From Desulfospira joergensenii DSM 10085 (lineage in GTDB: Bacteria; Desulfobacterota; Desulfobacteria; Desulfobacterales; Desulfobacteraceae): a stretch of DNA of 64,000 nt. The stretch spans positions 744,001 to 808,000 of the forward strand of contig NZ_ATUG01000003.1 in NCBI RefSeq assembly GCF_000420085.1, written 5' to 3'. Under the pieces are notes generated by a model that worked only from the letters and a program-made list of their open reading frames with translations, ran no database searches and was not told the DNA's origin. The translations under genes were made by a program, and so were the position numbers. This document shows positions 9,004 through 18,481 of this stretch, piece after piece. Numbering within the stretch: position 1 is the stretch's first letter; each line of letters starts with the position of its first letter.

Positions 9004-9633
9004 ATGAATTTTAATGATATCATCGAAAAAAGAAGATCCATCAATTTTTTTGATCCCCAGAAAGATGTTTCCCAGAAAGATTTAACCCGGATGATAGAGC
9101 TGGCAGGCAATACCCCGTCCAGTTTTAATCTCCAGCCCTGGAATCTCATGGTTCTCCGGAATCCCGAAGAAAAAGAAAGACTGAAAAAAGCGGCCTGGGA
9201 CCAGCCCAAGGTGGCCGAGGCCCCCGTGGTTCTCATTGTTCTGGCCGACAAAAAAGGATGGCAGGAAGGCCACCCCGTATTTGAAAAAAACTGGGAAAAA
9301 ATGCTGGAAGCCGGTTCCATGGAGTCCGCCCAAAGGGAATGGTTTCTCAATGCCACCCAGTCCCTGTACAATTGGAGTCCGGACGCCAACCTTGCATTTG
9401 CCGCCAAGAATGCAGGGTTCTTTGCCATGAGCCTGATGTACGCCGCAACCAGCCTCGGCCTTGAAACCCATCCCATGGACGGTTTTGATCACAATGGCGT
9501 GCAAAAGGAGTTTAAGATCCCGGATAATTACTGGATTCCCCTTTTGCTGGCCGTGGGCTATAAAAAGAAAGACCTTGAACTGACCCCTCCGAAATGGAGA
9601 AAGACCTATGATGAGATAGTGGTCTCATTCTAA
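9004..9633 (+). CDS. Nitroreductase-family flavoprotein
   Basis: 209 residues, full length for the family. The N-terminus has the FMN phosphate motif IEKRRSINFFDP, followed by the NTPSSFNLQPWNLMV dimer/flavin segment. The C-terminal part has AATSLGLETHPMDGFD and IPLLLAVGYKKKD. Members reduce nitro compounds, quinones or flavins with NAD(P)H as cytoplasmic homodimers. A TAAGGAG site precedes ATG 9004. It is co-directional with the marR gene and is probably the induced member of a two-gene stress operon. Confidence 0.85.
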   Translation: MNFNDIIEKRRSINFFDPQKDVSQKDLTRMIELAGNTPSSFNLQPWNLMVLRNPEEKERLKKAAWDQPKVAEAPVVLIVLADKKGWQEGHPVFEKNWEKMLEAGSMESAQREWFLNATQSLYNWSPDANLAFAAKNAGFFAMSLMYAATSLGLETHPMDGFDHNGVQKEFKIPDNYWIPLLLAVGYKKKDLELTPPKWRKTYDEIVVSF

Positions 9634-9638
9634 TACTC

Positions 9639-9686
9639 CGGCCGTGCCCTGCCCCGGTTTTTATAAAATCGGCCAGGGCACGGCCG
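9639..9686 (+). terminator. Strong hairpin after the nitroreductase gene
   Basis: CGGCCGTGCCCTG (9639-9651) pairs perfectly with 9674-9686, a 13-bp GC-rich stem with a 22-nt loop, 6 nt after the stop codon. No U-tract follows, so it may act as a Rho-dependent or 3'-stabilising structure. Confidence 0.6.
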
Positions 9687-9870
9687 ATCTTCTGAAGACA
9701 TGGCCTTCCCAATGACAATTGCCAGGGTTTCTTTCGGATCCCGGCTGTTCATCCCCCCATTCTCCCCCCCAAGTGATATGGACATTAATTCTGTTTCTGA
9801 TATATTGATCCAGGCATATTCAGAGACAAGATGAATCCAGGCGTTGATCAAACTCGTTCAGGAGAAAACC

Positions 9871-11502
9871 ATGTCCTTTGATACTGAAAGATCGATAAAT
9901 TGTGATGTTCTGATCATCGGGGGAGGAGGTGCCGGACTCAGGGCCGCCATTGCTGCCGCATCCACAGGGGCCGATGTCCTCATGGCCTCGAAAACACGAA
10001 TGGGCCGTGCCAGCAACACCTACCTGTCCAAGGCCATTATCGCCTCCTCGGGATGGGGAGATCCAGGGGATCGGGGCCCTGTCCACGGACAAGACACCAT
10101 CAAGGGAGGCCGGTATATCAACGATCCGGGAATGGTGGCCCGGTTCACCGAAACCATCCCCCGGGAAACCCGCCGGCTCATGGAGTGGGGAATGAAATTC
10201 AATTCAGCCCCGGACGGAAGCCCGGCAGTGATGAAAATTCCCGGCCATACCCATGCCCGCCATCTTTCCGGAAAAAACTGGAAAGGAAGCGACCTGGTGT
10301 TTCCCCTCAGACAAAAAGCCGTTGAGATGGGCGTGAGGTTTCAGGAGAAAACCTTTGTCACCTCCCTTCTGGTTTCAGACCAAAAGGTTATCGGAGCCAC
10401 AGCCCTCACGACCCAGGGGGAGTTCCTCACCCTGGGGGCGAAAACCATTGTTCTGGCCACCGGGGGATTCGGTCACCTCTTCTTAAATACCAACAATGCC
10501 CCGGGGATTACCGGAGACGGGCACGCCCTGGCCCTGGACGCCGGAGTGGCCCTCCAGGACATGGAATTTGTCCAGTTTTACCCCACGGCCATGGGCAGAC
10601 GGGGCAGCCGGATTCTATTGTATGAACGCATCCTGGTCCAGGACGGGGTGGTCCTGAAAAACAGCCGGGGACAGGATATATTAAAGAAAAACAAATACCC
10701 GGCAGAGGAGATCACCCGGGATGAGCTGGCCCAGGTCATGATGAAGGAGATCCTTGCAAATCCCGGGGAGGCCATTTTCATGGACCTGGAAGGGCTGGCC
10801 CCGAAAACCGCCCGGGAACTGGCCATGCTGATCCCGGCCCCATATTTTAAAGGGACCCGGACCTTTCCCGTGGTTCCCACCACCCATTTCTGCATGGGCG
10901 GTGTGGTTGTGGATGCCCATTGCGAGACCTCCTGCCAGGGGCTTTTTGCCGCGGGAGAGGTCTGTGCCGGGGCCCACGGAGCCAACCGCCTGGGCGGCAA
11001 TGCCCTGGCAGAGGTGATCGCCATGGGAAGCCTGGCCGGACAAGCTGCCGGAAAAAGAGCCGGAGCCCTGGATCCGGTTCCCGGTATTTCGGAGGCTGCC
11101 CGCAAAGAAAAGACCCGCCTCGGGAAGCTGTTCTCCAGACAGGGGGAAGGCCCGGCAGACTTAATCCGGGAACTCAAAGAGACCATGTGGATCCATGCCG
11201 GGATTCTCAGGAGCGGCCAATCCCTGGAAAAGGCCCTGGCCACATTGAAAAAGCTGGAAGATACCCAGGCCCGGATAGAAGCTCCCAAGGATCTGATCCG
11301 GTTCCTGGAGTTCAGGAATCTGAAAACCACAGGGAAAGCTCTATGCCGATCCGCCCTGGAAAGGACCGAAAGCCGGGGTTCCCATTTCAGGACCGATTTT
11401 CCGGAAGAAAATGATTCCCACTGGCGGATAAACCTCCGGGTGGAGAAAACCGGTGCCGGCCTGGCCCTTGACCGGGTCCCCGTACCTGAAATTGATGGAT
11501 AA
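9871..11502 (+). CDS. FAD-dependent oxidoreductase of the fumarate reductase/succinate dehydrogenase flavoprotein type
   Basis: 543 residues. It has the dinucleotide motif VLIIGGGGAGLRAA near residue 18, an IVLATGGFGHLF segment, substrate-site stretches DMEFVQFYPTAM and PTTHFCMGGVVVD, and the FAD motif AGEVCAGAHGANRLGGNAL. The Arg in EITRDELAQVM sits where the catalytic Arg of the family lies. The typical helical C-terminal domain follows. ATG 9871 with CAGGAG was chosen over an upstream in-frame TTG. No iron-sulfur or membrane subunit is adjacent, so it is not a standard respiratory complex. An L-aspartate-oxidase or aldehyde-oxidoreductase-like soluble role cannot be excluded. Confidence 0.78.
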   Translation: MSFDTERSINCDVLIIGGGGAGLRAAIAAASTGADVLMASKTRMGRASNTYLSKAIIASSGWGDPGDRGPVHGQDTIKGGRYINDPGMVARFTETIPRETRRLMEWGMKFNSAPDGSPAVMKIPGHTHARHLSGKNWKGSDLVFPLRQKAVEMGVRFQEKTFVTSLLVSDQKVIGATALTTQGEFLTLGAKTIVLATGGFGHLFLNTNNAPGITGDGHALALDAGVALQDMEFVQFYPTAMGRRGSRILLYERILVQDGVVLKNSRGQDILKKNKYPAEEITRDELAQVMMKEILANPGEAIFMDLEGLAPKTARELAMLIPAPYFKGTRTFPVVPTTHFCMGGVVVDAHCETSCQGLFAAGEVCAGAHGANRLGGNALAEVIAMGSLAGQAAGKRAGALDPVPGISEAARKEKTRLGKLFSRQGEGPADLIRELKETMWIHAGILRSGQSLEKALATLKKLEDTQARIEAPKDLIRFLEFRNLKTTGKALCRSALERTESRGSHFRTDFPEENDSHWRINLRVEKTGAGLALDRVPVPEIDG

Positions 11503-11529
11503 AAAATTAGAATTGATAAGGAAAATACC

Positions 11530-11997
11530 ATGAAAATCCACATCCCCGGAACAGGGGAACTCAATATCGAAAATTTACTCATGGACTATAACGGAACCCT
11601 GGCCGTTGACGGCAGGATCATGGACGGGGTGAAAGAAAAGATCAATGAACTGGCTTCCCGGGTCAATATCCATGTGATCACGGCCGATACCTTTGGCAGC
11701 GTGGAAAAGACATTGAAAGATACGGACTGCACCGTATTCGTTCTTCCCAGGGAAAACCAGGACCTGGGCAAGCTGGAATATCTGAAAAACCTTGGGCCGG
11801 AAAAGACGGTCTGCGTCGGAAACGGGGCCAATGATTGCCTTATGCTTAAGGAGTCTGTCCTGGGAATCGCCGTCCTCCTGGAGGAGGGCCTGACCGTTTC
11901 CGCCCTCACGGCTTCGGATATTCTGGTTAAAGATATTCTGGATGTTTTCTCCTATCTTGAAAAACCGGACCGCCTCAAAGCCTGTTTGAGGACCTGA
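11530..11997 (+). CDS. HAD-superfamily protein (soluble P-type ATPase-like, COG4087)
   Basis: 155 residues. The HAD core is visible: LLMDYNGTLAVDG with the nucleophile Asp, ITADTFGS as motif II, and VGNGANDCLMLKESVLGIAV as the DD-type motif IV. The second residue of the usual DxD pair is Asn, as in the soluble P-type-ATPase-like branch. There is no cap domain. It lies 27 bp after the flavoprotein and 5 bp before rtcB, so the three are probably co-transcribed. Substrate is unknown. Confidence 0.75.
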   Translation: MKIHIPGTGELNIENLLMDYNGTLAVDGRIMDGVKEKINELASRVNIHVITADTFGSVEKTLKDTDCTVFVLPRENQDLGKLEYLKNLGPEKTVCVGNGANDCLMLKESVLGIAVLLEEGLTVSALTASDILVKDILDVFSYLEKPDRLKACLRT

Positions 11998-12002
11998 AGC
12001 TT

Positions 12003-13436
12003 GTGAATTTAGAGAAACTCAACAAATATACCTGGATTGTTCCCCAAACCGGGGCCATGAACGTCCCGGCAATGATATTTGTTGATGAAGCCGGACGCAA
12101 CGCCCTGGTCAGGGACAATGCCTTGGAGCAGGCCGTAAACGTGGCCTGTCTCCCCGGCATTGTCAAGGCTTCCATGGCCATGCCCGACATCCACCAGGGA
12201 TACGGATTCCCCATCGGCGGGGTGGCCGCCTTTGACTGGGCCACCGGGATCGTCTCCCCGGGCGGGGTGGGCTATGACATCAACTGCGGGGTGAGGCTGG
12301 CCCGGACCCGCCTTGAAGAAAAGGAGATCCGCCCTTTTCTTTTTGATCTTGCCAACCGCCTGTTCAGGGAGATCCCCTGCGGGGTGGGCTGTCCAGGCAT
12401 CGTCAAATTGTCGGACACCGACCAGGACCGTGTGCTGAGAAAAGGAAGCCGCTGGGCCGTGGAACAGGGGTTCGGCCGATCCCCGGACATTGAGCGCACC
12501 GAAGAAAAAGGCTGTCTTGCCCCGGCAGATCCCGGGACCTTAAGCCCACGGGCCCTGGAAAGGGGAAAAAACCAGCTGGGCAGTCTGGGATCCGGGAACC
12601 ATTTCCTGGAAATCGGGAAGGTGGACCAGATCTTTGATCAAAAGATCGCCCGGGTTTTCGGCCTGTTCCAGGGACAGGTCACGGTGATGCTCCATACCGG
12701 ATCCAGGGGACTGGGCTACCAGGTCTGCGACGACAGCCTGAAACTCATGGCCAAAGAGGTGAACCGCCTGGGCATCCGCCCCCCGGACCGGCAGCTGGCC
12801 TATGCCCCCCTCAGCTCCGGAGCAGGAGAGCTTTATATGAGCGCCATGGCCTGCGCAGCCAATTATGCCTGGGCCAACCGGCAGGTCCTCATGCACAGGG
12901 CCGAACAGGTGATCCAGAAAACCCTGTCCATCAGCCCTGCCACCCTCGGCATGGGCCTGGTCTACGATGTCTGCCACAATATCGCCAAAAAAGAAACCCA
13001 TCGGGTGGAGGGGAGCAAAAAGAGCCTCTGCCTTCACCGCAAAGGCGCCACCCGGTCCTTTGGCCCGGGCCATCCATCCATTCCTGCCGAATACCGGAGT
13101 GTGGGCCAGCCCATCATCATTCCCGGGGACATGGGCAGGGCCTCCTATGTTCTTGCCGGCACCCAAAAAGCCATGGACCTGACCTTTGGATCCACCTGCC
13201 ACGGCGCCGGCCGGGTCCTGAGCCGCAGGGCCGCCAAAAAAGCCGCCAAAGGCCGGGCCATTCACCAGGAACTTCAAGGCAGGGGGATCATCGTAAGATG
13301 GACGGGGCGGTCCACCATGGCCGAGGAGATGCCCGAGGCCTACAAGGATGTATCCCGGGTAGTGGACGTGGTCCACAGGGCCGGGATCTCCACAAAGGTG
13401 GCCCGGTTAAAACCCATGGTGGTGATCAAGGGGTAA
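12003..13436 (+). CDS. rtcB: RNA-splicing ligase RtcB
   Basis: 477 residues, close to the archaeal-type length. RtcB joins RNA 2',3'-cyclic-phosphate or 3'-phosphate ends to 5'-OH ends using GTP and Mn. Signature stretches are MPDIHQGYGFPIGG, GGVGYDINCGVRL (Asp92, Cys95), GSGNHFLE (His200), LHTGSRGLGYQ (His231), VCHNIAKKE (His325), LHRKGATRSFGPGH and STCHGAGR with the guanylylated His400. The C-terminal Lys is present. It starts at GTG 12003. No archease or RtcR is adjacent. Its closest partner here is the HAD protein, only 5 bp upstream. Confidence 0.95.
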   Translation: MNLEKLNKYTWIVPQTGAMNVPAMIFVDEAGRNALVRDNALEQAVNVACLPGIVKASMAMPDIHQGYGFPIGGVAAFDWATGIVSPGGVGYDINCGVRLARTRLEEKEIRPFLFDLANRLFREIPCGVGCPGIVKLSDTDQDRVLRKGSRWAVEQGFGRSPDIERTEEKGCLAPADPGTLSPRALERGKNQLGSLGSGNHFLEIGKVDQIFDQKIARVFGLFQGQVTVMLHTGSRGLGYQVCDDSLKLMAKEVNRLGIRPPDRQLAYAPLSSGAGELYMSAMACAANYAWANRQVLMHRAEQVIQKTLSISPATLGMGLVYDVCHNIAKKETHRVEGSKKSLCLHRKGATRSFGPGHPSIPAEYRSVGQPIIIPGDMGRASYVLAGTQKAMDLTFGSTCHGAGRVLSRRAAKKAAKGRAIHQELQGRGIIVRWTGRSTMAEEMPEAYKDVSRVVDVVHRAGISTKVARLKPMVVIKG

Positions 13437-13460
13437 TGGATCCGGATTCAATTCCGGGGT

Positions 13461-15407
13461 TTAATTCCGGGTTGAATCGGACAGGTCTTCAGGGGACAGG
13501 GTTCCCTCTTTTGGCTGGTCCAGGACCCTGCGCACGGTCCCGGCCAGGACTCCCCGGACCACGGGCTTCATTAAAAGAGAGGCAATCCCGGCCTGTTTCA
13601 TTTTCCCGGCCGTGATGTCCTCGCTGAATCCGGTGCAGAGGATCACCGGAATATCGGGAATAAGGGTCTGGATCTGCTCCGCCACCTCCAGGCCGGTAAG
13701 CCCGGGCATGGTGAAGTCCGTGATGACCAGGTCAAGACTCCGGCCGTGGTTTGCCGCATATTCTACAGCCTTGAGGCTGTCCGTAAAATGAACCACCTGG
13801 TACCCCAGAGAGGAAAGAAGTTTGTCCTGCATGGCTGCCAGGGCCGGTTCATCATCCAGAACCAGGATATGCTCGGTACCGCCGGTCAGAATCGGATTCG
13901 TCTCAACCTGTCTTCTACTTCTTTCCCGGGTTACGGGAAGAAAAATTGTAAAAACCGTTCCGGCTCCGGGCTCGCTTTCCACCCGGATTCCCCCTTTATA
14001 CTGCTTCACGACCCCGTGAACCACGGAAAGCCCCATTCCGGTCCCCCTGCCGGCCTCTTTGGTGGTGAAAAAGGGATCAAAGATCTTTTCCATGATTTCC
14101 GGTTGGATGCCCCGGCCGGTGTCCCTGACCTCCAGGACCGCATAGGGGCCGGGCGCCAGCCGGTCCATATTTTCCCGGGAATCCTTTTCCAGAACGGTTT
14201 CCGTCAGGCTGACCTCCAGGGTGCCGGTCTTATCCTCCATGGCCTGGACGGAATTGGTGCACAGATTCACCATGATCCTGTGGAGCTGGGTGGGATCGCA
14301 GATGATCCAGGCTTCGGAATGAAGGTGCGGCAGGATCTTCACCGTGGTGGGCAGGGTCGCCCTCATGAGTTTCAAAGCCTCTTCCACCACGGATTTGACC
14401 TCAACCGGCCTTTCCTCCTGCTCGGCCTGGCGGCTGAAGGTCAGTATCTGCTTGGTCAGTTCACTGGCCCGGACTGCCGCATTCATGACCTCGCTCATGT
14501 ACCGGACCCCGTCCGAAGACAGATCCCTGCCAGCCATGGCCAGTTCCGTGTACCCGATGACCGCGGCCAGGATATTGTTAAAGTCATGGGCGATGCCGCC
14601 GGCAAGGGTTCCGATGGCCTCCAGCTTCTGTTTCTTGTTGAGCTCTTTTTCCAGCTGGATCCGGGCAGCCTCTGCCTGGATCCGCTCGTTGATCTCCCGG
14701 TTGAGCTGTTCATTGGCAAGGGAAAGTTCCCGGGTTCTTTCCTTTACACGCCGGTCCAGATCCTGATTGATCCGGCTGACCTTTTCCTTTTCCAATTCCA
14801 GCAGGTGGGAGGAGAAGAAGCGGTGCCGGGCATTGAGTTCAATGGAATAGCCGCCAAGGGTGCAGAAGACATTGGCGGAGATGAAAAAAAAATTATTGTT
14901 GATCAGCATGGCTGTGGGAGTATCCACCACCCATACGGCAATGATTTCGTAGCAGAGAACCAGGGTCCAGGAACAGGCACTTGCCCAGACCATACGCATG
15001 CCCAGAAAGATATGAATGGTGATGAAAACCAGGATGATCCCGGCGTAATAGGAATAAGCCGCCGGCGGCCCTGCCAGGGCGATCATCATCTCAATGCCCA
15101 GCCCCCCGGACAGGCAGAGCCCGAAAAGCGCGGGCTGGGAATATCTCTCAAATGCCGGATAAAAGGAAAACAGAAGAACCCCGGTGGTGGCAGGTACGAT
15201 AAACAGGTACCGGATCGTCCAGAAAATCACCTTTTGTTCCGGGGCGATCAGGGCATCCAGAATCCCGAAAACCGCATAAAAAGCCATGGCCACGAAAAGG
15301 GCCACCCTGATTTTGATAAGGGTCTCCTTAAAATAGAAGCGCTGGAACTCTGGTTCAAGATGAACCCAGTTTTTCGCAAACACCAATGTAAAGGGGTTAT
15401 ACCGCAC
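13461..15407 (-). CDS. Hybrid sensor histidine kinase with C-terminal receiver
   Basis: 648 residues. Residues 35-195 hold about six membrane segments, a small integral-membrane sensor without a periplasmic domain. A coiled coil follows (200-265), then HisKA with phospho-acceptor His274 in GGIAHDFNN. The ATPase domain has DTGRGI and GTGMGLSVVHG. A receiver at about 520-640 has phospho-Asp564 in VITDFTMPG and a conserved Lys in LMKP. It starts at GTG 15407 with a weak ribosome site. No partner output regulator is adjacent. It is convergent with rtcB, 24 bp apart. A 599-codon frame on the other strand is a codon-bias shadow. Confidence 0.9.
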   Translation of the reverse strand: MRYNPFTLVFAKNWVHLEPEFQRFYFKETLIKIRVALFVAMAFYAVFGILDALIAPEQKVIFWTIRYLFIVPATTGVLLFSFYPAFERYSQPALFGLCLSGGLGIEMMIALAGPPAAYSYYAGIILVFITIHIFLGMRMVWASACSWTLVLCYEIIAVWVVDTPTAMLINNNFFFISANVFCTLGGYSIELNARHRFFSSHLLELEKEKVSRINQDLDRRVKERTRELSLANEQLNREINERIQAEAARIQLEKELNKKQKLEAIGTLAGGIAHDFNNILAAVIGYTELAMAGRDLSSDGVRYMSEVMNAAVRASELTKQILTFSRQAEQEERPVEVKSVVEEALKLMRATLPTTVKILPHLHSEAWIICDPTQLHRIMVNLCTNSVQAMEDKTGTLEVSLTETVLEKDSRENMDRLAPGPYAVLEVRDTGRGIQPEIMEKIFDPFFTTKEAGRGTGMGLSVVHGVVKQYKGGIRVESEPGAGTVFTIFLPVTRERSRRQVETNPILTGGTEHILVLDDEPALAAMQDKLLSSLGYQVVHFTDSLKAVEYAANHGRSLDLVITDFTMPGLTGLEVAEQIQTLIPDIPVILCTGFSEDITAGKMKQAGIASLLMKPVVRGVLAGTVRRVLDQPKEGTLSPEDLSDSTRN

Positions 15408-15618
15408 GATTTTTCAGCCCTGATTCTGGTGGTCATGGCCCATATTCCCTTGGCCTGTCGAATCGCCATAATAGGACGGTCAGGAAAAATTTTCAAGCTG
15501 GATGGCCAAAAAGCCGGTATAATTGGGAAAAACCGCTCCCTATAAAATCCCAAACCTTGTTTTTTTCCACACCCGGTGGTAAAGAGAATTTCTTTTACCC
15601 AAAGGGGATATACCCATA

Positions 15619-16485
15619 ATGAAGATTCGAGCAAATCCCAGAACAGCCGGTCCCCTGCTCATGCTGCTGGCCGCCCTGATGTTTACCTTCCTGAGCGTTC
15701 TGGTCAAGCTCATGCCGGGAAACTACACGGTATTGCACCTTTTGTTTGTCCGCTGTTTCGGAGGTCTTCTGGTCCTGGCCGGGATTCCGTGGATCACCCG
15801 GATCAATGCCAATCCCTTCAAAGGCCATAATCGTCCCCTGCTGATCTTCAGGGGATGCTCGGGCTCTCTGGCCTTTTTTGCCGTGGTTACATCCATCCGG
15901 ATTCTGCCCATATCAACGGCATCGGTTCTCTTCTACTCTTACCCTGTTTTTGCCGCTCTCTTCGGTTTTGTTATTTACCGGGAAAAACTCAACCAATGGC
16001 AGATCGTCTGCATCGGTTTTCTTGTGACGGGCATTGCCGTGCTCTTTGACTTCAGTTTATCGGGCAGCACCTATGGCCAGATCATGGCTGTTGTGGGAGC
16101 CGTACTGGCCGGGCTCACCGTCACCCTGATCCGCTCCCTGAGGGAAAAGAACGGGCCTGCCGTCATCTACCTTTATTTCTGCACCATGGGCGCCCTTTTC
16201 ACCCTGCCCGTGTTCCTGGTAACCCCGATTATTCCGGGTTCCCTCCTGGAGTGGGCCATGGTGATCGGGATCGTGGTCACGTCCACCTCTGCCCAGCTGC
16301 TCATGAACCAGGGATTCTTTTACTGCCGGGGATGGGAAGGGGCGGTATACATGTCCTCGGAAACCGTTTTCACCGCCGGTATCGGCATCCTGTGCCTGAA
16401 CGATCCTGTTTCCTGGCGGTTCTTTACCGGGGCTTTGCTCATCGTCGGTTCCGGACTGTTCTTAAGCAAGCTGAAGAGCGATTGA
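15619..16485 (+). CDS. DMT-superfamily (EamA) permease
   Basis: 288 residues with ten predicted membrane helices in two EamA halves. It begins KIRANPRTAGPLLMLLAALM and contains the typical VLFYSYPVFAALFGF helix and a LLIVGSGLFLSKLKSD end. Such proteins move small metabolites or drugs across the inner membrane; the substrate cannot be predicted. AAAGGGG precedes ATG 15619. It stands alone between the divergent kinase and draT. Confidence 0.85.
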   Translation: MKIRANPRTAGPLLMLLAALMFTFLSVLVKLMPGNYTVLHLLFVRCFGGLLVLAGIPWITRINANPFKGHNRPLLIFRGCSGSLAFFAVVTSIRILPISTASVLFYSYPVFAALFGFVIYREKLNQWQIVCIGFLVTGIAVLFDFSLSGSTYGQIMAVVGAVLAGLTVTLIRSLREKNGPAVIYLYFCTMGALFTLPVFLVTPIIPGSLLEWAMVIGIVVTSTSAQLLMNQGFFYCRGWEGAVYMSSETVFTAGIGILCLNDPVSWRFFTGALLIVGSGLFLSKLKSD

Positions 16486-16670
16486 GAACTGAGTCAATCC
16501 AATCTTGTATAAATCAAAATCCGGGAGTTCCCATCCTCCCTTGTCACCCAGGCAAGGAACAGGGAATTCTCCAATTAAATTTATTCCCGGCATTTCAATT
16601 TGAGTAGGATTCCGGTAGATAAGTGAGGGTACGAAATAAACAAGTTTGAAAGGTCATTATAGAATTATTT

Positions 16671-17471
16671 ATGCCCGATGATCAATATTATCAATACAGC
16701 TTGTGCAGTGTGCCGTCCTGGGTCATTGGCTCCCGCGCGTTCAACGCCGATCCTGCGCCCTTAAGTGTCCATGGGGTGCGGTCTTCCCACGCCCATTTTT
16801 TTAAACTATTGGACAGCCTCTCCAGTTGGGAAGAGAGGGCTAGAAGATTTCAAGATTACATCGAAGTTGCGTTCCATCTTCATCAATGGCGGAAAAATAG
16901 CAATGCCGGTGAGCATCTCAGTCTGAAACACAGTTACTTAAGATTTCTTCGGGGCTGGCTTTTTGATTCGGATTCCGTTGAAGGGGCTGTCCTGAAGGGA
17001 TGGGTGGAAAGCCGGATGGGCTTGTCCCCGACCTATCATGGCGGCCGGATCAAAGGGAAAGAGAGCAAAGAGTATTTATCATATCTGGCAGACCGCATGA
17101 AGGGTTCAAGTCAGACCAATGGTATTTTCTCCCAACTCGATCTTCTCTATGAATTTGTTCAGTACGAAATGAAACGCCGCGCCCCTGACACCACTCACAT
17201 CACCCTTTTCAGAGGTGTTCATGGATTTTACGATCATGACATACTTGAATGGGACGGCAAGGGGAAAGGAGTGGTCCGGCTCAATAATTTAAATTCCTTT
17301 ACCCATGATTTTGAGCGGGCCTGGGAATTTGGAACATTTATTATTGAAGCCAGGGTTCCTGTTTCAAAAATTTTTTTTGACGGCGCTTTTCTCCATGCCG
17401 GGATACTCAAGGGAGAGGAGGAGGTGTTGGTCATTGGCGGTGAGTACGATTTTTCCAGGCGAATCATATAA
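16671..17471 (+). CDS. draT: NAD-dinitrogen-reductase ADP-ribosyltransferase DraT
   Basis: 266 residues, full length for DraT. DraT inactivates the nitrogenase Fe protein by ADP-ribosylating an Arg when ammonium or darkness/low energy is sensed. Recognisable stretches are the N-terminal CSVPSWVIGSRAFN, the central HSYLRFLRGWLFDS, the GLSPTYHGG segment, the NAD-site THITLFRGVHG, and a C-terminal EEEVLVIGGEYDF. draG follows 10 bp later. Nitrogenase genes are outside the window. The ribosome site is weak. I saw no convincing sigma-54 or other promoter in the 185 bp upstream. Confidence 0.92.
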   Translation: MPDDQYYQYSLCSVPSWVIGSRAFNADPAPLSVHGVRSSHAHFFKLLDSLSSWEERARRFQDYIEVAFHLHQWRKNSNAGEHLSLKHSYLRFLRGWLFDSDSVEGAVLKGWVESRMGLSPTYHGGRIKGKESKEYLSYLADRMKGSSQTNGIFSQLDLLYEFVQYEMKRRAPDTTHITLFRGVHGFYDHDILEWDGKGKGVVRLNNLNSFTHDFERAWEFGTFIIEARVPVSKIFFDGAFLHAGILKGEEEVLVIGGEYDFSRRII

Positions 17472-17481
17472 CAGGGAAACC

Positions 17482-18396
17482 ATGCATTCCATTCAGATAC
17501 CCGACCAAAAACAGATTGTGGACAAGGCAAAGGCGGCCTTTGTCGGCCTTGCCATTGGAGATGCCCTGGGGGCGACTTGCGAATTCATGACACCCGGGGA
17601 AATCAAATTACGGTATGGTGTGCATAAACAGATCATTGGAAAAGGATGGCTCTTTCTCAAAGCCGGTCAGGTGACAGATGACACGGAAATGTCGATTTGT
17701 ATCGGACGGGCCATTCGAGATTCCCGCGGATGGAATCTCAGGGCCGTTGCAGAGGAATTTGCCGATTGGGTAAGAGGCCGGCCGGTTGATGTCGGCTCCA
17801 CATGTTCCAGGGGAATCAGAAACTACCTTATCCACCAAACCCTTGAAATGCCGCCGAGCCGCTGGAGCGCCGGAAACGGGGCTTTGATGCGCATGCTTCC
17901 CGTTGCCCTTTATACCCTGGGAAATGATGAATTATTGACTCAATATGTCGTGGAACAGGCCCATCTGACCCACAATAATCCTCTGTCTGATGCGGCATGT
18001 ATCTTTTTTGGCCGTCTGCTTCATGAAGCCCTGACAGGAGCCGGCTTGAATCAACTTCAGATCCATACCGACGATTTTGTGGAGGAACATTCGGATTTCA
18101 ATTATCATCCCTATCCGGGTAAAAGCTCTGCCTATGTTGTGGACACGGTGCAGACCGTTTTCCACTTTCTGTTTTCAACGGCCACCTTTGAGGAGTGTCT
18201 CATCGGCACGGTAAACCAGGGGGGGGATGCGGATACCACCGGCGCATTGGCCGGGATGCTTGCCGGTGCCGTCCATGGGATCGAAGGGATACCCAAACGC
18301 TGGCTGAAACGATTGGATTCCCGTGTTTATTCAGAGGTTGAAGCGCTTTCCGAATATTTAGTAACCCATTCTCCGGCACTTGTAATCAAAACCTGA
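17482..18396 (+). CDS. draG: ADP-ribosyl-[dinitrogen reductase] glycohydrolase DraG
   Basis: 304 residues. DraG removes ADP-ribose from the nitrogenase Fe protein and restores activity. The fold binds two Mn ions: GLAIGDALGA, TDDTEMS with the metal Asp/Thr residues near the N-terminus, GNGALMRMLP in the middle, and NQGGDADTTGALAGMLAGA near the C-terminus. ATG 17482, just after AGGGAAA, was chosen over an in-frame start 59 codons upstream that would overlap draT. With draT it forms the complete reversible switch. Confidence 0.93.
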   Translation: MHSIQIPDQKQIVDKAKAAFVGLAIGDALGATCEFMTPGEIKLRYGVHKQIIGKGWLFLKAGQVTDDTEMSICIGRAIRDSRGWNLRAVAEEFADWVRGRPVDVGSTCSRGIRNYLIHQTLEMPPSRWSAGNGALMRMLPVALYTLGNDELLTQYVVEQAHLTHNNPLSDAACIFFGRLLHEALTGAGLNQLQIHTDDFVEEHSDFNYHPYPGKSSAYVVDTVQTVFHFLFSTATFEECLIGTVNQGGDADTTGALAGMLAGAVHGIEGIPKRWLKRLDSRVYSEVEALSEYLVTHSPALVIKT

Positions 18397-18481
18397 GGAT
18401 TGATTCTTCCTTCGGTCACAATACAGGGTATCTCTAATAATCAGAATTTGGGTTCGGGTTCAAGGCGCAGAAAAATGTTAA

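Noticed and set aside
13440..13480. A GATTCAA/TTGAATC hairpin between rtcB and the kinase gene as terminator
   Set aside because: The stem is only 7 bp, overlaps the kinase stop codon and has no T-run.
13746..15545. A 599-codon open frame on the plus strand
   Set aside because: It lies wholly opposite the hybrid histidine kinase, which has all expected motifs. The plus-strand product is Gly/His/Pro-rich with no family features.
16590..16670. A possible sigma-54 site upstream of draT (CCGGCATTTCAATTTGA)
   Set aside because: It has GG but lacks the GC element at the required distance.
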